Assembly (NCBI RefSeq): GCF_947492815.1
Contig: NZ_CANLOB010000001.1
Coordinates: forward strand, 124,001-188,000
Length of the DNA stretch: 64,000 bases
DNA from: an uncultured Dokdonia sp.
Lineage (GTDB): Bacteria; Bacteroidota; Bacteroidia; Flavobacteriales; Flavobacteriaceae
Reading direction: 5' to 3'
The notes beneath the pieces were generated by a model that ran no database searches, was not told the DNA's origin, and worked only from the letters and a program-made list of their open reading frames with translations. The translations under genes were made by a program, and so were the position numbers. This document shows positions 24,309 through 33,129 of this stretch, one piece after another. How positions within the stretch are numbered: position 1 is the first letter of the stretch; each line of letters opens with the position of its first letter.

Positions 24309-25574
24309 TTAAAATAGATCTAATGCTTCTTCAATCGCTTTATAAATTTGATCTAATTGCCCATCGGTAATTACAAATGGCGGTAATATATAAATCGTAT
24401 TCCCTAGGGGTCTTAGGCATACGCCACGATCCATAAAATGTTTAAAAAGTTGATTCCGAAGGCTTCCATAACGTTCCATTTCGGTATGGAGTTCTAGGGC
24501 AAAGATCACACCTTTTACACGTATATTGATGGCTTTAGGGTTGGTTTTAATTGCTTTCGCGAAAGCGGTATGACGTTTATGAATATGTTGTATTTGATGT
24601 TGAATAGTATCGCTCACCAACAAATCAATTCCTGCAATGGCTGCTGCACAAGCCATCGGATTTGCGCTATACGTATGGGCATGAAAAAAACCTTTAGCGA
24701 CTGTATCATCTAGAAAAGCATCATAAACAGCTTGTGTACACGTGGTCAAACTCATAGGAACTAAGCCTGCTGTAAGTGCCTTACTTAAACAAATAATATC
24801 TGGGTAGGTTTCTAAATACAGGGATGCAAAATGTTTTCCTGTTTTTCCAAAACCTGTCATCACCTCATCGGCAATAGTAACAATATCATTTGCTTTACAC
24901 TTCTTAAGAATAGCTTCAAGTCCAGTCGCTTCATACATTTGCATTCCAGCAGCACCTTGTACTAAGGGTTCATAGACAAAACCCGCACATGGGTGCTCAT
25001 CTATAGTTGTCTGCAACAATTGTAATACTTCTGGAAGGTTCTCTTCTGTTGGTGTTGGAATACGTTCTACGTGTAAAAAATAATCTTCAAAAGGGCCATT
25101 ATATACGGAGAGTCCGCTTACAGACATGGCACCAAATGTATCTCCATGAAATCCATTTTCAAAAGCAATAAGCACATTGCGTTTATTTCCTTTATTATGA
25201 TGGTATTGTAATGCCATTTTGATACCTGCTTCTACTGCTGTAGAACCATTATCATTAAAGAATATTTTCTGTTGGTTATCAGGAAGAATAGCTAATACTT
25301 TCTGGGCGAGTGTTGTTGCTGGAGCATGTGTAAATCCTGTAAATACAATTTGATCCAACGTTTTCATTTGAGCCGTTACTTGCTCAATAATATATGGGTT
25401 ACAATGCCCATACATGGCAGTGTACCAAGAGGCAATTCCGTCTATATACTCGGTGCCATCTTCAGCATAAAGCATAGCGCCTTCTGCTCTCTCAATAGGC
25501 ATAGGAGTACTACTGGTTTTGTGTTGTGTTAAGGGATGCCAAATATGTGCTTGATCTATTGATGAAATACTCAT
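24309..25574 (-). CDS. bioA: Adenosylmethionine-8-amino-7-oxononanoate aminotransferase
   Basis: A 421-residue PLP aminotransferase converting KAPA to DAPA in biotin synthesis. HIWHPLTQHKT at the N-terminus is characteristic of BioA. The substrate-site SWYTAMYGHCNP, the cofactor-site ADEVMTGFGKTG, and the Schiff-base lysine Lys265 in CLSKALTAG are present. The dispersed palindrome at 24551-24564 is translated here as TAFAKA, about residues 335-345. It follows bioD by 69 bp on the same strand. Confidence 0.96.
   Translation of the reverse strand: MSISSIDQAHIWHPLTQHKTSSTPMPIERAEGAMLYAEDGTEYIDGIASWYTAMYGHCNPYIIEQVTAQMKTLDQIVFTGFTHAPATTLAQKVLAILPDNQQKIFFNDNGSTAVEAGIKMALQYHHNKGNKRNVLIAFENGFHGDTFGAMSVSGLSVYNGPFEDYFLHVERIPTPTEENLPEVLQLLQTTIDEHPCAGFVYEPLVQGAAGMQMYEATGLEAILKKCKANDIVTIADEVMTGFGKTGKHFASLYLETYPDIICLSKALTAGLVPMSLTTCTQAVYDAFLDDTVAKGFFHAHTYSANPMACAAAIAGIDLLVSDTIQHQIQHIHKRHTAFAKAIKTNPKAINIRVKGVIFALELHTEMERYGSLRNQLFKHFMDRGVCLRPLGNTIYILPPFVITDGQLDQIYKAIEEALDLF
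24551..24564. repeat. GCTTTCGCGAAAGC palindrome in bioA
   Basis: Perfect 14-bp palindrome within the coding sequence, read as AFAKA. Confidence 0.85.
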
Positions 25575-25643
25575 ACTATTACACTAAATTAATTGCATTA
25601 CAAATGTAACGAATCGCTCTATATACAGAGCTTTTCTAAAGAT

Positions 25644-26264
25644 TTATAATGCGCTTAAATTTTCTTTAAATAAAGCAGCATATTCACTTATTACGCGTTC
25701 ATCAAAATATGGTTCTTCATTGATACGACCTATGATAGGGACATTTGCCATTTTAGTAATAATTGCTTCGGTGGTAGGGTGTTCTTCTCCAGAAAAAATA
25801 ATGCCTGCTATCGTAAGATTTCTATTCTTTAAAGCCTCGACGGTCAATAACGTATGATTGATACTTCCAAGATAATGTCTAGAAACAATAATCACTTTGT
25901 CTTTAGGCTGAATTAAATCAATGATGGTTTCTGTATCATTTAGAGGAACTAACAATCCACCGGCTCCTTCTACAACAAGATTATTTGATGTTTTAGGGCG
26001 GTTTATCTTGGCCACTGTGATTTTTACACCATCTATCTCAGCAGCGGCATGAGGGCTCATTGGAGTTTCTAAAGCAAATGAATTATCGTAATATTGCGAT
26101 ATACCATTAGACACTAAATATTTTACCTTATGAGTATCACTATGATCAAGTTCTCCTGCTTGAACAGGCTTCCAGTAATCGGCTTCAAATGCTTCTGTAA
26201 CAATAGCTGATGCAATTGTTTTTCCTACCTCGGTGGAGATTCCTGTAATAAAATAGGTATTCAT
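25644..26264 (-). CDS. bioD: Dethiobiotin synthetase
   Basis: A 206-residue ATP-dependent carboxylase closing the ureido ring of dethiobiotin. The P-loop variant GISTEVGKT is at residues 8-16, followed by YWKPVQAG, the magnesium/phosphate motif VVEGAGGLLVPL, and SRHYLGSINHTLLT. Length is close to the family norm. Upstream of bioA, downstream of a protease gene with a hairpin between. Confidence 0.96.
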   Translation of the reverse strand: MNTYFITGISTEVGKTIASAIVTEAFEADYWKPVQAGELDHSDTHKVKYLVSNGISQYYDNSFALETPMSPHAAAEIDGVKITVAKINRPKTSNNLVVEGAGGLLVPLNDTETIIDLIQPKDKVIIVSRHYLGSINHTLLTVEALKNRNLTIAGIIFSGEEHPTTEAIITKMANVPIIGRINEEPYFDERVISEYAALFKENLSAL

Positions 26265-26310
26265 ATCACTTAATAAGGTGTATTTATAATCTTAACCTTC
26301 TTACAAAAAT

Positions 26311-26344
26311 ACCAAATGCCCCTATCTTACAGAGGCATTTGGCA
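26311..26344 (-). terminator. Terminator after the S41-like gene
   Basis: CCAAATGCCTCT gtaagat AGGGGCATTTGG-type stem followed on the minus strand by TATTTTTGT, between the protease-like gene and bioD. This means bioD probably has its own promoter. Confidence 0.75.
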
Positions 26345-26362
26345 TTAAAATATATCTTAAAA

Positions 26363-27361
26363 TTAAAGAAGTTCTAAAACTGTGTTTAGCGCATCTTCTG
26401 GAGCTGTTTTAATGGTTGGTGCGACTCCTACTTTATCTAATCTACTTCCATCTGCAGTGATATAATCTTGTACTGGCATAAAAAGATGTAAATTTTTGGT
26501 AAGTTTAAAATTCATCCCACTTAACATGGCTCCTGCAGTATGTTCTCCTACTATTTCTGCGACACCTTGTTCTTTTATAAGGTATACAAAAGGCTCACAA
26601 GTACTGGCGGTATACTTATCTGTAAGCACATACACTTTTCCTTTAAATGTAGGATTATTATGCGGAGGCACTACCATTCTAAAAGCTGGTTTTTTAGCTG
26701 CTTCTCTGAATCCAGCATAGGTCATATCTTGAAGAAATGGAAAGCTAGTAATTTCCTCTGATGTAGGATAATGATCATTTTGCTCAAACCAAGATCGGCT
26801 CAAGTAAGATCCAGCATCTATCATCTTAGGAGTTATAAACTGTCCTAACACAACTGCTGCGTCTAATGTTCCTCCTCTATTCCCTCGTACATCTATTATG
26901 AGGTTTTTATAGTCTTTTTCTAATATTTCAGTTACTAGTGATTTCATAAGAGGTACATTGGATATAAATTCCCGTATCGTAAGCACCACCGTTTCTGAGT
27001 CTATTTCTGATAATTCAAATGCTTTTTTCGTCACTGTTGTCTTCTTTCTTTTTTTAGCTTGACGACGTTTTTCTTTAGTAGAATACGTCAAGTAAAAATG
27101 AGAGAATGTTAATTTTTGAGTAGCCCTATTAAATGCATTTTTAAATTCAGTTTCTTCTAGAGAAAGTACCTCTTCGCTTTGAATATACTTTACAAATATA
27201 TCCCATTCTTCGGTTTCTAAAAAAGTAGGATTACACATATGCGTATCTGCAAGATCTATAATGGTATTGACCATTTCTCTTCGTTCTTGTAATGGATCAA
27301 ATTGCGCATACGATTGTATAGATACGCATAATAAACTAATGGTTATAAGTATTGTTTTCAT
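26363..27361 (-). CDS. S41 family (C-terminal processing) peptidase-like, secreted
   Basis: A 332-residue protein with a signal peptide ending SYAQFD. The tail-specific protease fold is recognisable: NLIIDVRGNRGGTLDAAVVLG, then VYVLTDKYTASTCEPFVYLI (catalytic serine region), then VGEHTAGAMLSG. No PDZ domain is evident; the N-terminal 120 residues are helical. Substrate unknown. It lies between the LytTR gene and bioD on the same strand but with terminator structure after it. Confidence 0.82.
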   Translation of the reverse strand: MKTILITISLLCVSIQSYAQFDPLQERREMVNTIIDLADTHMCNPTFLETEEWDIFVKYIQSEEVLSLEETEFKNAFNRATQKLTFSHFYLTYSTKEKRRQAKKRKKTTVTKKAFELSEIDSETVVLTIREFISNVPLMKSLVTEILEKDYKNLIIDVRGNRGGTLDAAVVLGQFITPKMIDAGSYLSRSWFEQNDHYPTSEEITSFPFLQDMTYAGFREAAKKPAFRMVVPPHNNPTFKGKVYVLTDKYTASTCEPFVYLIKEQGVAEIVGEHTAGAMLSGMNFKLTKNLHLFMPVQDYITADGSRLDKVGVAPTIKTAPEDALNTVLELL

Positions 27362-27474
27362 GTCTTGTGTGTTTTAAATTCTATACAAATAGAAGCGTTT
27401 AAAACACCTTAAAAAAACGATAGTGACGAGTATGACTTTTTTGTGCCGAGTTTGCTATTTCAGGGCTCTAATTG

Positions 27475-28302
27475 CTATTTCTGGGATGAATTTGAAGCTC
27501 TTTTTTGTAGCGCTTCGTAGTATTTTTGAGATACTGGAATTGCTTCTGAAGAAATGGTCAAAAATAATTCTCGTTTTCGACTATTTCCAGAAATCGTTTT
27601 TAGATATGCAAGATTTACTAAATAAGAGCGATGTACTTGCCAAGCGTCGGGTACTTGTTTTTGAATGTTAGAAAGTGTACTTCGCATCATCTCTTTTTGC
27701 AAGTTTCCGTCTATCAAATAATGGATTGCTACATAGTTTTGTTGTGCTTGCGCATACACAAAATCTGAAACGGCAATCGTTAGGGTTTCTTTTTTATTTT
27801 CACCAGTAATAGTAGTCAGTATATTTTTTTGCGTTGAAGATTCTGGCAATGTAATCTTCCCAAACCTATTTCTAAAATATAACCAAAGCGGTCCTAAAAA
27901 AGGCATAAAAGGAAGTCCGTAATAAATCATAAAATAACGCCATCCATCTAGAGATGCACTCCCTCCGTTATTTACAATGTATGTATTATAAAAATAGCAA
28001 GCTGTGTATACGAGTAACAAACACGCAATGATATATCCTAATTCGTTTAAAATATACCAGCGATACTGTTGTTTTTTAAAAAGAGCATTCTCAATAGGAT
28101 GCATTACTAGAATCGGAATCAAAAAACACAAACCATACCCAGCAAGTTTTAAGACTTTATAATTAAACTGTACTTGATCGGTATCAAAAGGTTGTAAAAA
28201 GATTAAAAGCATGCTTAATCCTCCTCCAACAATACTACCAATTATTACTGTTTGCTTCCAACCTTGCGTGTATGGAATAGGACGATTAAGTGATAGACTC
28301 AT
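27475..28302 (-). CDS. Membrane-anchored LytTR transcription regulator
   Basis: A 275-residue protein with four predicted membrane helices in the first 150 residues, then a C-terminal LytTR DNA-binding domain (residues about 170-270: DFVYAQAQQNYVAIHYL, then WQVHRSYLVNL). Paralogous in layout to the product of 40284-41126. No kinase partner is adjacent. It overlaps the end of bioF by 17 bp, so it is translationally tied to biotin synthesis genes. Whether it regulates them is unknown. Confidence 0.85.
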   Translation of the reverse strand: MSLSLNRPIPYTQGWKQTVIIGSIVGGGLSMLLIFLQPFDTDQVQFNYKVLKLAGYGLCFLIPILVMHPIENALFKKQQYRWYILNELGYIIACLLLVYTACYFYNTYIVNNGGSASLDGWRYFMIYYGLPFMPFLGPLWLYFRNRFGKITLPESSTQKNILTTITGENKKETLTIAVSDFVYAQAQQNYVAIHYLIDGNLQKEMMRSTLSNIQKQVPDAWQVHRSYLVNLAYLKTISGNSRKRELFLTISSEAIPVSQKYYEALQKRASNSSQK

Positions 28303-29470
28303 ATATAAAACTTTCTAGTAAAGATAATACGCTTTTTATTTTTTCTTCCGTCATTTCACTATGCAAACAAAAGCGCAAGCGTTCTTGTCCTTCTGGTACC
28401 GTAGGAGAAAGTATTGGTTTTACGTTGTAACCATGCTGTTTTAGCTTTCGCGAAAGCGTAATTACCCTACTATTCCCTGGAATAATGATACAATGTATTG
28501 CAGAAGAACTTGATATAAAATGATCCTTTATCTTTAGTGAAGCTAAAGATTTTATAAATATTTTTATGGTGTCTTGTAATTGAACTACAGCTGGATGTGA
28601 TACATCTTTTGTATCAAGATTAAGATATGCTGCTAAAATGGTAGCCAATGTATGAGGAGGCAATGCAGTTGTATAAATAAAGGAACGTGCAAAATTAATG
28701 AGATATTCGCGTAGTTTTTCATTACATAATATAGCAGCTCCATGTGTTCCCATGGCTTTACCAAAGGTAACGATACGAGCAAATACACTGTTTTCTAATC
28801 CTAACTGCTGTACGAGTCCTTGTCCATAATCACCTATGACTCCTGTGGCATGCGCTTCATCTACGACAAGGTGTGCGCTATAGGTGTCGCATAGCCTTTG
28901 TATTGCTAAAAGATCGGGCGTATCTCCATCCATCGAAAATACAGATTCAGTTACTACGTAAATTTCTTGTTCACTCTGATCTTGAGGTCTTTCTTCATTT
29001 GCGTATTTAATCAGTAATTTTTCTAAGTGACCTAGATTATTATGTATAAACTTATAAGATTTTGCATGACTCATGGTAAGGCCATCTCGAATACTCGCAT
29101 GAATATATTCATCATATAGAATGACATCGCCTCGTTGCGGAACACTCTGAAAAAAGCCTATGTTAGCATCATAACCTGAATTAAAAATCAATGCTGTTTC
29201 ACTTTCGTGAAAACCTGCGATGGTGGTCTCTACTATAGGATATAGCTTATGATTACCCGACAGCAATCTGCTTCCTGTTGCTCCTTGTTGTTGTATATTA
29301 TTTTTTTTAAGAATCTCAGATGCCTTATCTAAAAGAGAGGTGTTTTTAGAAAACCCTAAATAATCGTTTGACGAAAAGTCAACGAGATCATCTGTTTCTT
29401 TTAATACTCGTAAAGTTCCAGTAACCATTCGAGCATCTATTTTTTTTTGAAGTTTTTTAGGAAGTTTCAT
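28286..29470 (-). CDS. bioF: 8-amino-7-oxononanoate synthase
   Basis: A 394-residue alpha-oxoamine synthase that joins pimeloyl-CoA/ACP and alanine. The motifs FSSNDYLGF, GATGSRLLSGNH, DEAHATGVIGDYG and the PLP lysine Lys238 in TFGKAMGTHGAA are present. KBL-type alternatives act on acetyl-CoA, but the presence of bioA and bioD nearby supports BioF. It overlaps both neighbours (14 bp with the membrane protein upstream, 17 bp with the LytTR gene downstream). The dispersed palindrome at 28444 is read as LSRK. Confidence 0.92.
   Translation of the reverse strand: MKLPKKLQKKIDARMVTGTLRVLKETDDLVDFSSNDYLGFSKNTSLLDKASEILKKNNIQQQGATGSRLLSGNHKLYPIVETTIAGFHESETALIFNSGYDANIGFFQSVPQRGDVILYDEYIHASIRDGLTMSHAKSYKFIHNNLGHLEKLLIKYANEERPQDQSEQEIYVVTESVFSMDGDTPDLLAIQRLCDTYSAHLVVDEAHATGVIGDYGQGLVQQLGLENSVFARIVTFGKAMGTHGAAILCNEKLREYLINFARSFIYTTALPPHTLATILAAYLNLDTKDVSHPAVVQLQDTIKIFIKSLASLKIKDHFISSSSAIHCIIIPGNSRVITLSRKLKQHGYNVKPILSPTVPEGQERLRFCLHSEMTEEKIKSVLSLLESFIYESIT
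28444..28457. repeat. GCTTTCGCGAAAGC palindrome in bioF
   Basis: Perfect 14-bp copy inside the coding region near the C-terminal third. Confidence 0.85.
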
Positions 29471-30002
29471 TCAATTTTTCTCGCCATTCATCTTTATCTA
29501 CCCACTTGTAATCATTAGGTGTTGTTGCGTCTAGTAAATCTATATCCAACTCTTCTGAAAGGTCAAAACCTATCAAAAAAGCATCTCTATAATCTTCATT
29601 TGTATATAACTGCCAGTGTTTGTTAGTATCATACCAAAGATTTACCTCAAAGATATATTGTCCGTTTTTTAAAAGCTGTTGGAAAACAGACACATATTCT
29701 GGATTGGGTATTTTTTTCCATTGTCCTAAAACCAGCGGACCTATTTCAAAGGTAGCTTTAAACTCCTTTGATACAGGACGTATCTGTATACCTTTTTTGT
29801 AGCACAATCCTATTCCGCCTACAAGCAAGACAAGCCATCTTTCTGAAACCGCTTCATGTATTCTAAAAATAGTTTCGTTTTCTGGAGGATAAAAAATCCC
29901 TAAAAAGGCATATGCGCATCCAGTAAAACATAAGGCTGCTGCTATAATCTGCCAAAGAGGTCTCCTTATTTCTGGAATAATTACTTTTTCTTCTCCCATC
30001 AT
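29457..30002 (-). CDS. Hypothetical membrane protein before bioF
   Basis: A 181-residue protein with two membrane segments (residues 16-40 and 52-68) and a soluble C-terminal part with PH-like strand spacing (IGPLVLGQWKKIPNPEYVSVFQQ). I do not recognise a family. Its last 14 bases overlap the start of bioF, so it is the first gene of the bioF-LytTR unit. Confidence 0.65.
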   Translation of the reverse strand: MMGEEKVIIPEIRRPLWQIIAAALCFTGCAYAFLGIFYPPENETIFRIHEAVSERWLVLLVGGIGLCYKKGIQIRPVSKEFKATFEIGPLVLGQWKKIPNPEYVSVFQQLLKNGQYIFEVNLWYDTNKHWQLYTNEDYRDAFLIGFDLSEELDIDLLDATTPNDYKWVDKDEWREKLNETS

Positions 30003-30088
30003 TCAAATATAAGTTGAAAATTTCTACAAAAGAAACATCTCAAATTATCAAAAAAGAACAATTTATTATTGTTTATCAATAATTTTTA

Positions 30089-30113
30089 TATATTTGTTAT
30101 CGTAAAACGATAA
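30089..30113 (+). promoter_or_regulatory. Promoter -7 box with overlapping operator
   Basis: TATATTTG (30089-30096) fits the Bacteroidota TAnnTTTG element. It is followed at once by the perfect inverted repeat TTATCGT aaa ACGATAA (30097-30113). An operator at the likely transcription start, 11 bp before the DUF2975 gene, is the expected place for the cotranscribed small XRE regulator to bind. Confidence 0.6.
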
Positions 30114-30123
30114 TATTTGAAGT

Positions 30124-30657
30124 ATGAATCTATCAAAAACTATATATTTATTAAGTCGTGCATTGTTTTATATATGCATTGTTTTTACAGTTTTTATACT
30201 TCTATTTAGTGTATTATCATTTTTTGAAAGTTATTTTGATATTGATATACCTTTAATAACAATTTCAGGAAATCAAACATCTATTAGTATTCCACTTTTA
30301 AAATCACATATAGAATTTTTTAATTCTCTTGGAGTTGTGGCTTTATGGTTAAGTTTTGGATTTTATGCATTGTATTTTCATGCGCTTTCAGAATTTTTCA
30401 AAGTATTTACAAAAGATCAAGTATTTACAAATTATTCTGTAAAGAAATTAAGCCTTTTTGGATATTTAAACCTTATTCCTCCTGTATTCATTCTCTTATA
30501 TTTTATTATTGAGCTGATTCAAAATATGTCTTTACATATGGATTCAACATATATTTTACCTATACCTCATTTATGTATTGCATTGTTTGTATATCTCTAT
30601 ATAGACTTAATCAAGAAAGGGAAGCTTGTACAGGATGAAAACGATTTAACTATTTAG
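30124..30657 (+). CDS. DUF2975 family membrane protein
   Basis: A 177-residue protein with four membrane helices (near 10-35, 68-92, 112-135 and 140-160) and the layout of DUF2975 proteins. It is followed 3 bp later by a small XRE regulator, the usual partner of this family. Function unknown; it is thought of as a membrane component controlled by the regulator. Confidence 0.75.
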   Translation: MNLSKTIYLLSRALFYICIVFTVFILLFSVLSFFESYFDIDIPLITISGNQTSISIPLLKSHIEFFNSLGVVALWLSFGFYALYFHALSEFFKVFTKDQVFTNYSVKKLSLFGYLNLIPPVFILLYFIIELIQNMSLHMDSTYILPIPHLCIALFVYLYIDLIKKGKLVQDENDLTI

Positions 30658-30660
30658 ATT

Positions 30661-30867
30661 ATGGCAATCATCATCAACTTAGATATTATGCTTGCTAAAC
30701 GCAAGATGAAAAGCAAAGAACTTGCAGAGATTGTTGGTATAACCACAGCAAACCTCTCCATACTAAAGTCTGGAAAAGCAAAAGCTGTACGTTTTACCAC
30801 ATTAGAAGCTATTTGCAAGGCATTAGATTGCCAGCCAGGAGATCTTTTAGAATACACAAAAGACTAA
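30661..30867 (+). CDS. Small XRE/Cro-type regulator
   Basis: A 68-residue single helix-turn-helix protein: LAKRKMKSKELAEIVGITTA, NLSILKSGKAKAVRFTTLEA, and the end CKALDCQPGDLLEY. This is the compact HTH type found next to DUF2975 genes. Likely represses its own operon through the TTATCGT inverted repeat at 30097-30113; the link is inferred from position. Confidence 0.88.
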   Translation: MAIIINLDIMLAKRKMKSKELAEIVGITTANLSILKSGKAKAVRFTTLEAICKALDCQPGDLLEYTKD

Positions 30868-30895
30868 TTATTCATCAATCTTAAATCAAACAATT

Positions 30896-31336
30896 ATGAA
30901 CAAATTTTTATCCATTTTCCTATTCTTAAGTATTGTTACAATAACACGTGCACAAGAATTTAACAAAGACATGTACTTAGCATTTAAAAATGACAATGTA
31001 TCGGCATTGAAAAGTCATGTAGACACAAGTCAAATGAATGAATGCTTTGATATAAAAGGAAATCCATACACCTTATTGGCAGTTAGTATCAAGTTTAAAA
31101 GTGCTGCTATTTTCAAGTATTTACTTTCTCAAGAGAAGGTTGATTTAGAACAAACCTGTGGAGGTAAATCTGCAATACAATATGCTGCAAAATATGGTCA
31201 TTTAGAGATGCTAAAAACACTTATAGAAAAAGGAGCTATATCAAAAAAAGCAGCGCCTAATGGACGTACAGCTTTAGATTACGCAAAGAAATACAAACAA
31301 CAAGAGATCATAGATTATTTATCATCTATTGAATAA
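30896..31336 (+). CDS. Secreted ankyrin-repeat protein
   Basis: A 146-residue protein with a signal peptide (ending TRAQEF) and two to three ankyrin repeats from about residue 55 (NPYTLLAVSIKFKSAAIFKYL, cut here; then KSAIQYAAKYGHLEMLKTLI and GRTALDYAKKYKQQEIIDYL). A protein-interaction module outside the cytoplasm. It starts 28 bp after the XRE gene and may belong to the same transcript. Confidence 0.8.
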   Translation: MNKFLSIFLFLSIVTITRAQEFNKDMYLAFKNDNVSALKSHVDTSQMNECFDIKGNPYTLLAVSIKFKSAAIFKYLLSQEKVDLEQTCGGKSAIQYAAKYGHLEMLKTLIEKGAISKKAAPNGRTALDYAKKYKQQEIIDYLSSIE

Positions 31337-31348
31337 ATGATTCTTAAG

Positions 31349-31384
31349 GTGATTCAGTAGAACGATTATTTACTACTGGATCAC
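31349..31384 (+). promoter_or_regulatory. Inverted repeat in a gene leader
   Basis: GTGATTCAGTAG ... CTACTGGATCAC, 12-bp arms with one wobble-compatible mismatch, 17 bp before the second DUF2975 gene and without a T-run. Either an operator or an RNA hairpin. Confidence 0.5.
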
Positions 31385-31400
31385 TCTAACACTATAACAT

Positions 31401-31967
31401 ATGAAAACACATCAACTTATCAATATCTTGAAATTTATATTTTGGATCGTCTTTATTACTCTTTTAATTACAATAGGGGTATTAGTATTCAATTTTGGAT
31501 TGGGTTCTATACATCCTGAAAATGCTAGAATTATATACCTAGATCTTGATCTTTTTAAACTTCGTACAACAGACATAAGAGCATTTTGGGCGGTAGGTTC
31601 TCTCTCAATCACTGTATTGAGCTTACATGCCTACATCGCATACCTTACTATAAAAATAGCAACTACAGGAAATCTAAGACATCCTTTCACAGAAGCTACA
31701 GCGGTTCTTATCTCAAAGATTAGTCAATTAGCATTAGGCTGTGGAGTCATTTCAATTATTGCAGACCGATACTGCAAACGTTTGATAAAAAAAGGATTTG
31801 AGGCCGATTTAACTTTGGGCGGTCAACGTATCATAGAAGGGAGAATTGATATTGATTTTACTTTGAGTGGTAAAGAATTTTTATTTCTTGCGGCTATTCT
31901 TTTTATTATTGCAAAAGTATTCCAAAGAGGCATCGAATTACAGACAGAAAATGATTTAACGGTATAA
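31401..31967 (+). CDS. DUF2975-like membrane protein (second copy)
   Basis: A 188-residue protein with four membrane helices and the same layout as the product of 30124-30657, including the closing motif QTENDLTV that matches QDENDLTI there. Unlike the first copy it has no adjacent XRE gene: an acetyltransferase gene follows 8 bp later. Confidence 0.72.
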   Translation: MKTHQLINILKFIFWIVFITLLITIGVLVFNFGLGSIHPENARIIYLDLDLFKLRTTDIRAFWAVGSLSITVLSLHAYIAYLTIKIATTGNLRHPFTEATAVLISKISQLALGCGVISIIADRYCKRLIKKGFEADLTLGGQRIIEGRIDIDFTLSGKEFLFLAAILFIIAKVFQRGIELQTENDLTV

Positions 31968-31975
31968 AAAACACC

Positions 31976-32512
31976 ATGATTACGTACAAAAGAGCGACAT
32001 CAGATCAAGAGTTACAAGAAATATTAGCGATTCAAAAACGCAATTTAAAAGCAGTAATTTCTCTTCAAGAGCGAAAAGAGCAAGGCTATATTACGGTCCC
32101 TCATACCTTTGAGATTTTAAAGAAAATGAACGATGCCTGCCCTCATATACTTGCTATGGATGGTGATCGTGTCGCTGGATATGCCCTTGTTATGTTGCGA
32201 AGTTTTAAATATGAAATGCCTATCCTTATACCTATGTTTGAGACGGCAGACAGATTGCTTAAAGAAAAAAACTATGTAGCGATGGGCCAAGTATGTATTG
32301 ACAAGCCATATCGTGGTCAAGGTGTATTTAAAGGTCTTTATACATTTTACAAAACACAATTAAGCGCCACATATGATTGCTTATTTACAGAAGTTGCGAC
32401 TTCAAACACACGCTCTATTGAGGCTCACAAAAGTGTTGGTTTTAAAATTCTAGAAACTCAAATTACCGATGGCACCTCTTGGGCAATTGTTAATTGGGAT
32501 TGGAATGAATAA
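31976..32512 (+). CDS. GNAT family N-acetyltransferase
   Basis: A 178-residue protein. The acetyl-CoA pyrophosphate loop is GQVCIDKPYRGQGVFKGLY, cut here, with the conserved R-G-Q-G core. The later NTRSIEAHKSVGF motif completes the fold. Substrate unknown. 8 bp after the DUF2975-like gene, so probably cotranscribed. Confidence 0.88.
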   Translation: MITYKRATSDQELQEILAIQKRNLKAVISLQERKEQGYITVPHTFEILKKMNDACPHILAMDGDRVAGYALVMLRSFKYEMPILIPMFETADRLLKEKNYVAMGQVCIDKPYRGQGVFKGLYTFYKTQLSATYDCLFTEVATSNTRSIEAHKSVGFKILETQITDGTSWAIVNWDWNE

Positions 32513-32535
32513 TTTTTAGTTTTTTTATTCTTTAC

Positions 32536-32660
32536 ACGCTTTCGCGAAATTGAGTTTATGAGACCTGTAGGCAGGCAGGTTCATGACCAAAAGGAAAGTA
32601 AAACGTTAAAGCATGCCTGCGAGATTCATGACTAAAGGGAGAGTAAAGCACTAAAGCATT
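32536..32660. repeat. Compound palindromic repeat, inverted relative of 18032-18174
   Basis: CGCTTTCGCGAAATTGAGTT, then TATGAGACCTGTAGGCAGGC, GTTCATGACC and GGAAAGTAAAACGTTAAAGC, followed by a second degenerate unit. The reverse complement matches the tandem repeats upstream of the peptide gene. Confidence 0.7.
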
Positions 32661-32736
32661 TATAACCACATTTCAACATACAACTAATACATCCTGAAAG
32701 ATTTCCAGTTGTTATAGATTCCTTTATATTTGGAAT

Positions 32737-33129
32737 ATGAATAAAACACACCTCGGATATCAGAAGACTATTGATTTTTATGGTTGTGATCCTGAAAAAA
32801 TAAATACTAGAGATTTTATTGAGCACACCCTACTTAAAGCCGCATCAATGATGGAGCTCACGGTTATTAATACAACTATTCATGAGTTTTCTCCTATTGG
32901 AATAAGCGGTGTCATTGTGATACAAGAAAGTCATATCGCGATTCATACCTGGCCAGAACATAAATATGTGGCTTTAGATATTTTTACGTGTAGCCCTTCA
33001 TACTCACTAGCGTCTGGTATTTTATGGCTAAAAGAAGCTTTTGGAGCCACACATTGCAAAGAAGAAGATAGTAAAAGAGGCGGATTGAAAAGAATAGAGG
33101 CGTTAAATGCTATGAAAAATGAAAATTAG
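32737..33129 (+). CDS. speD: S-adenosylmethionine decarboxylase proenzyme
   Basis: A 130-residue SpeH-type enzyme that makes decarboxylated AdoMet, the aminopropyl donor for polyamines. The self-cleavage site is Glu64-Ser65 in VIQESHIAIHTWPEH; Ser65 becomes the pyruvoyl group. The downstream DIFTCS cysteine motif is intact. It overlaps the next gene (K+ channel) by 11 bp and shares a cluster with a spermidine-synthase-like gene at 35945, so the two enzymes likely act together. Confidence 0.92.
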   Translation: MNKTHLGYQKTIDFYGCDPEKINTRDFIEHTLLKAASMMELTVINTTIHEFSPIGISGVIVIQESHIAIHTWPEHKYVALDIFTCSPSYSLASGILWLKEAFGATHCKEEDSKRGGLKRIEALNAMKNEN

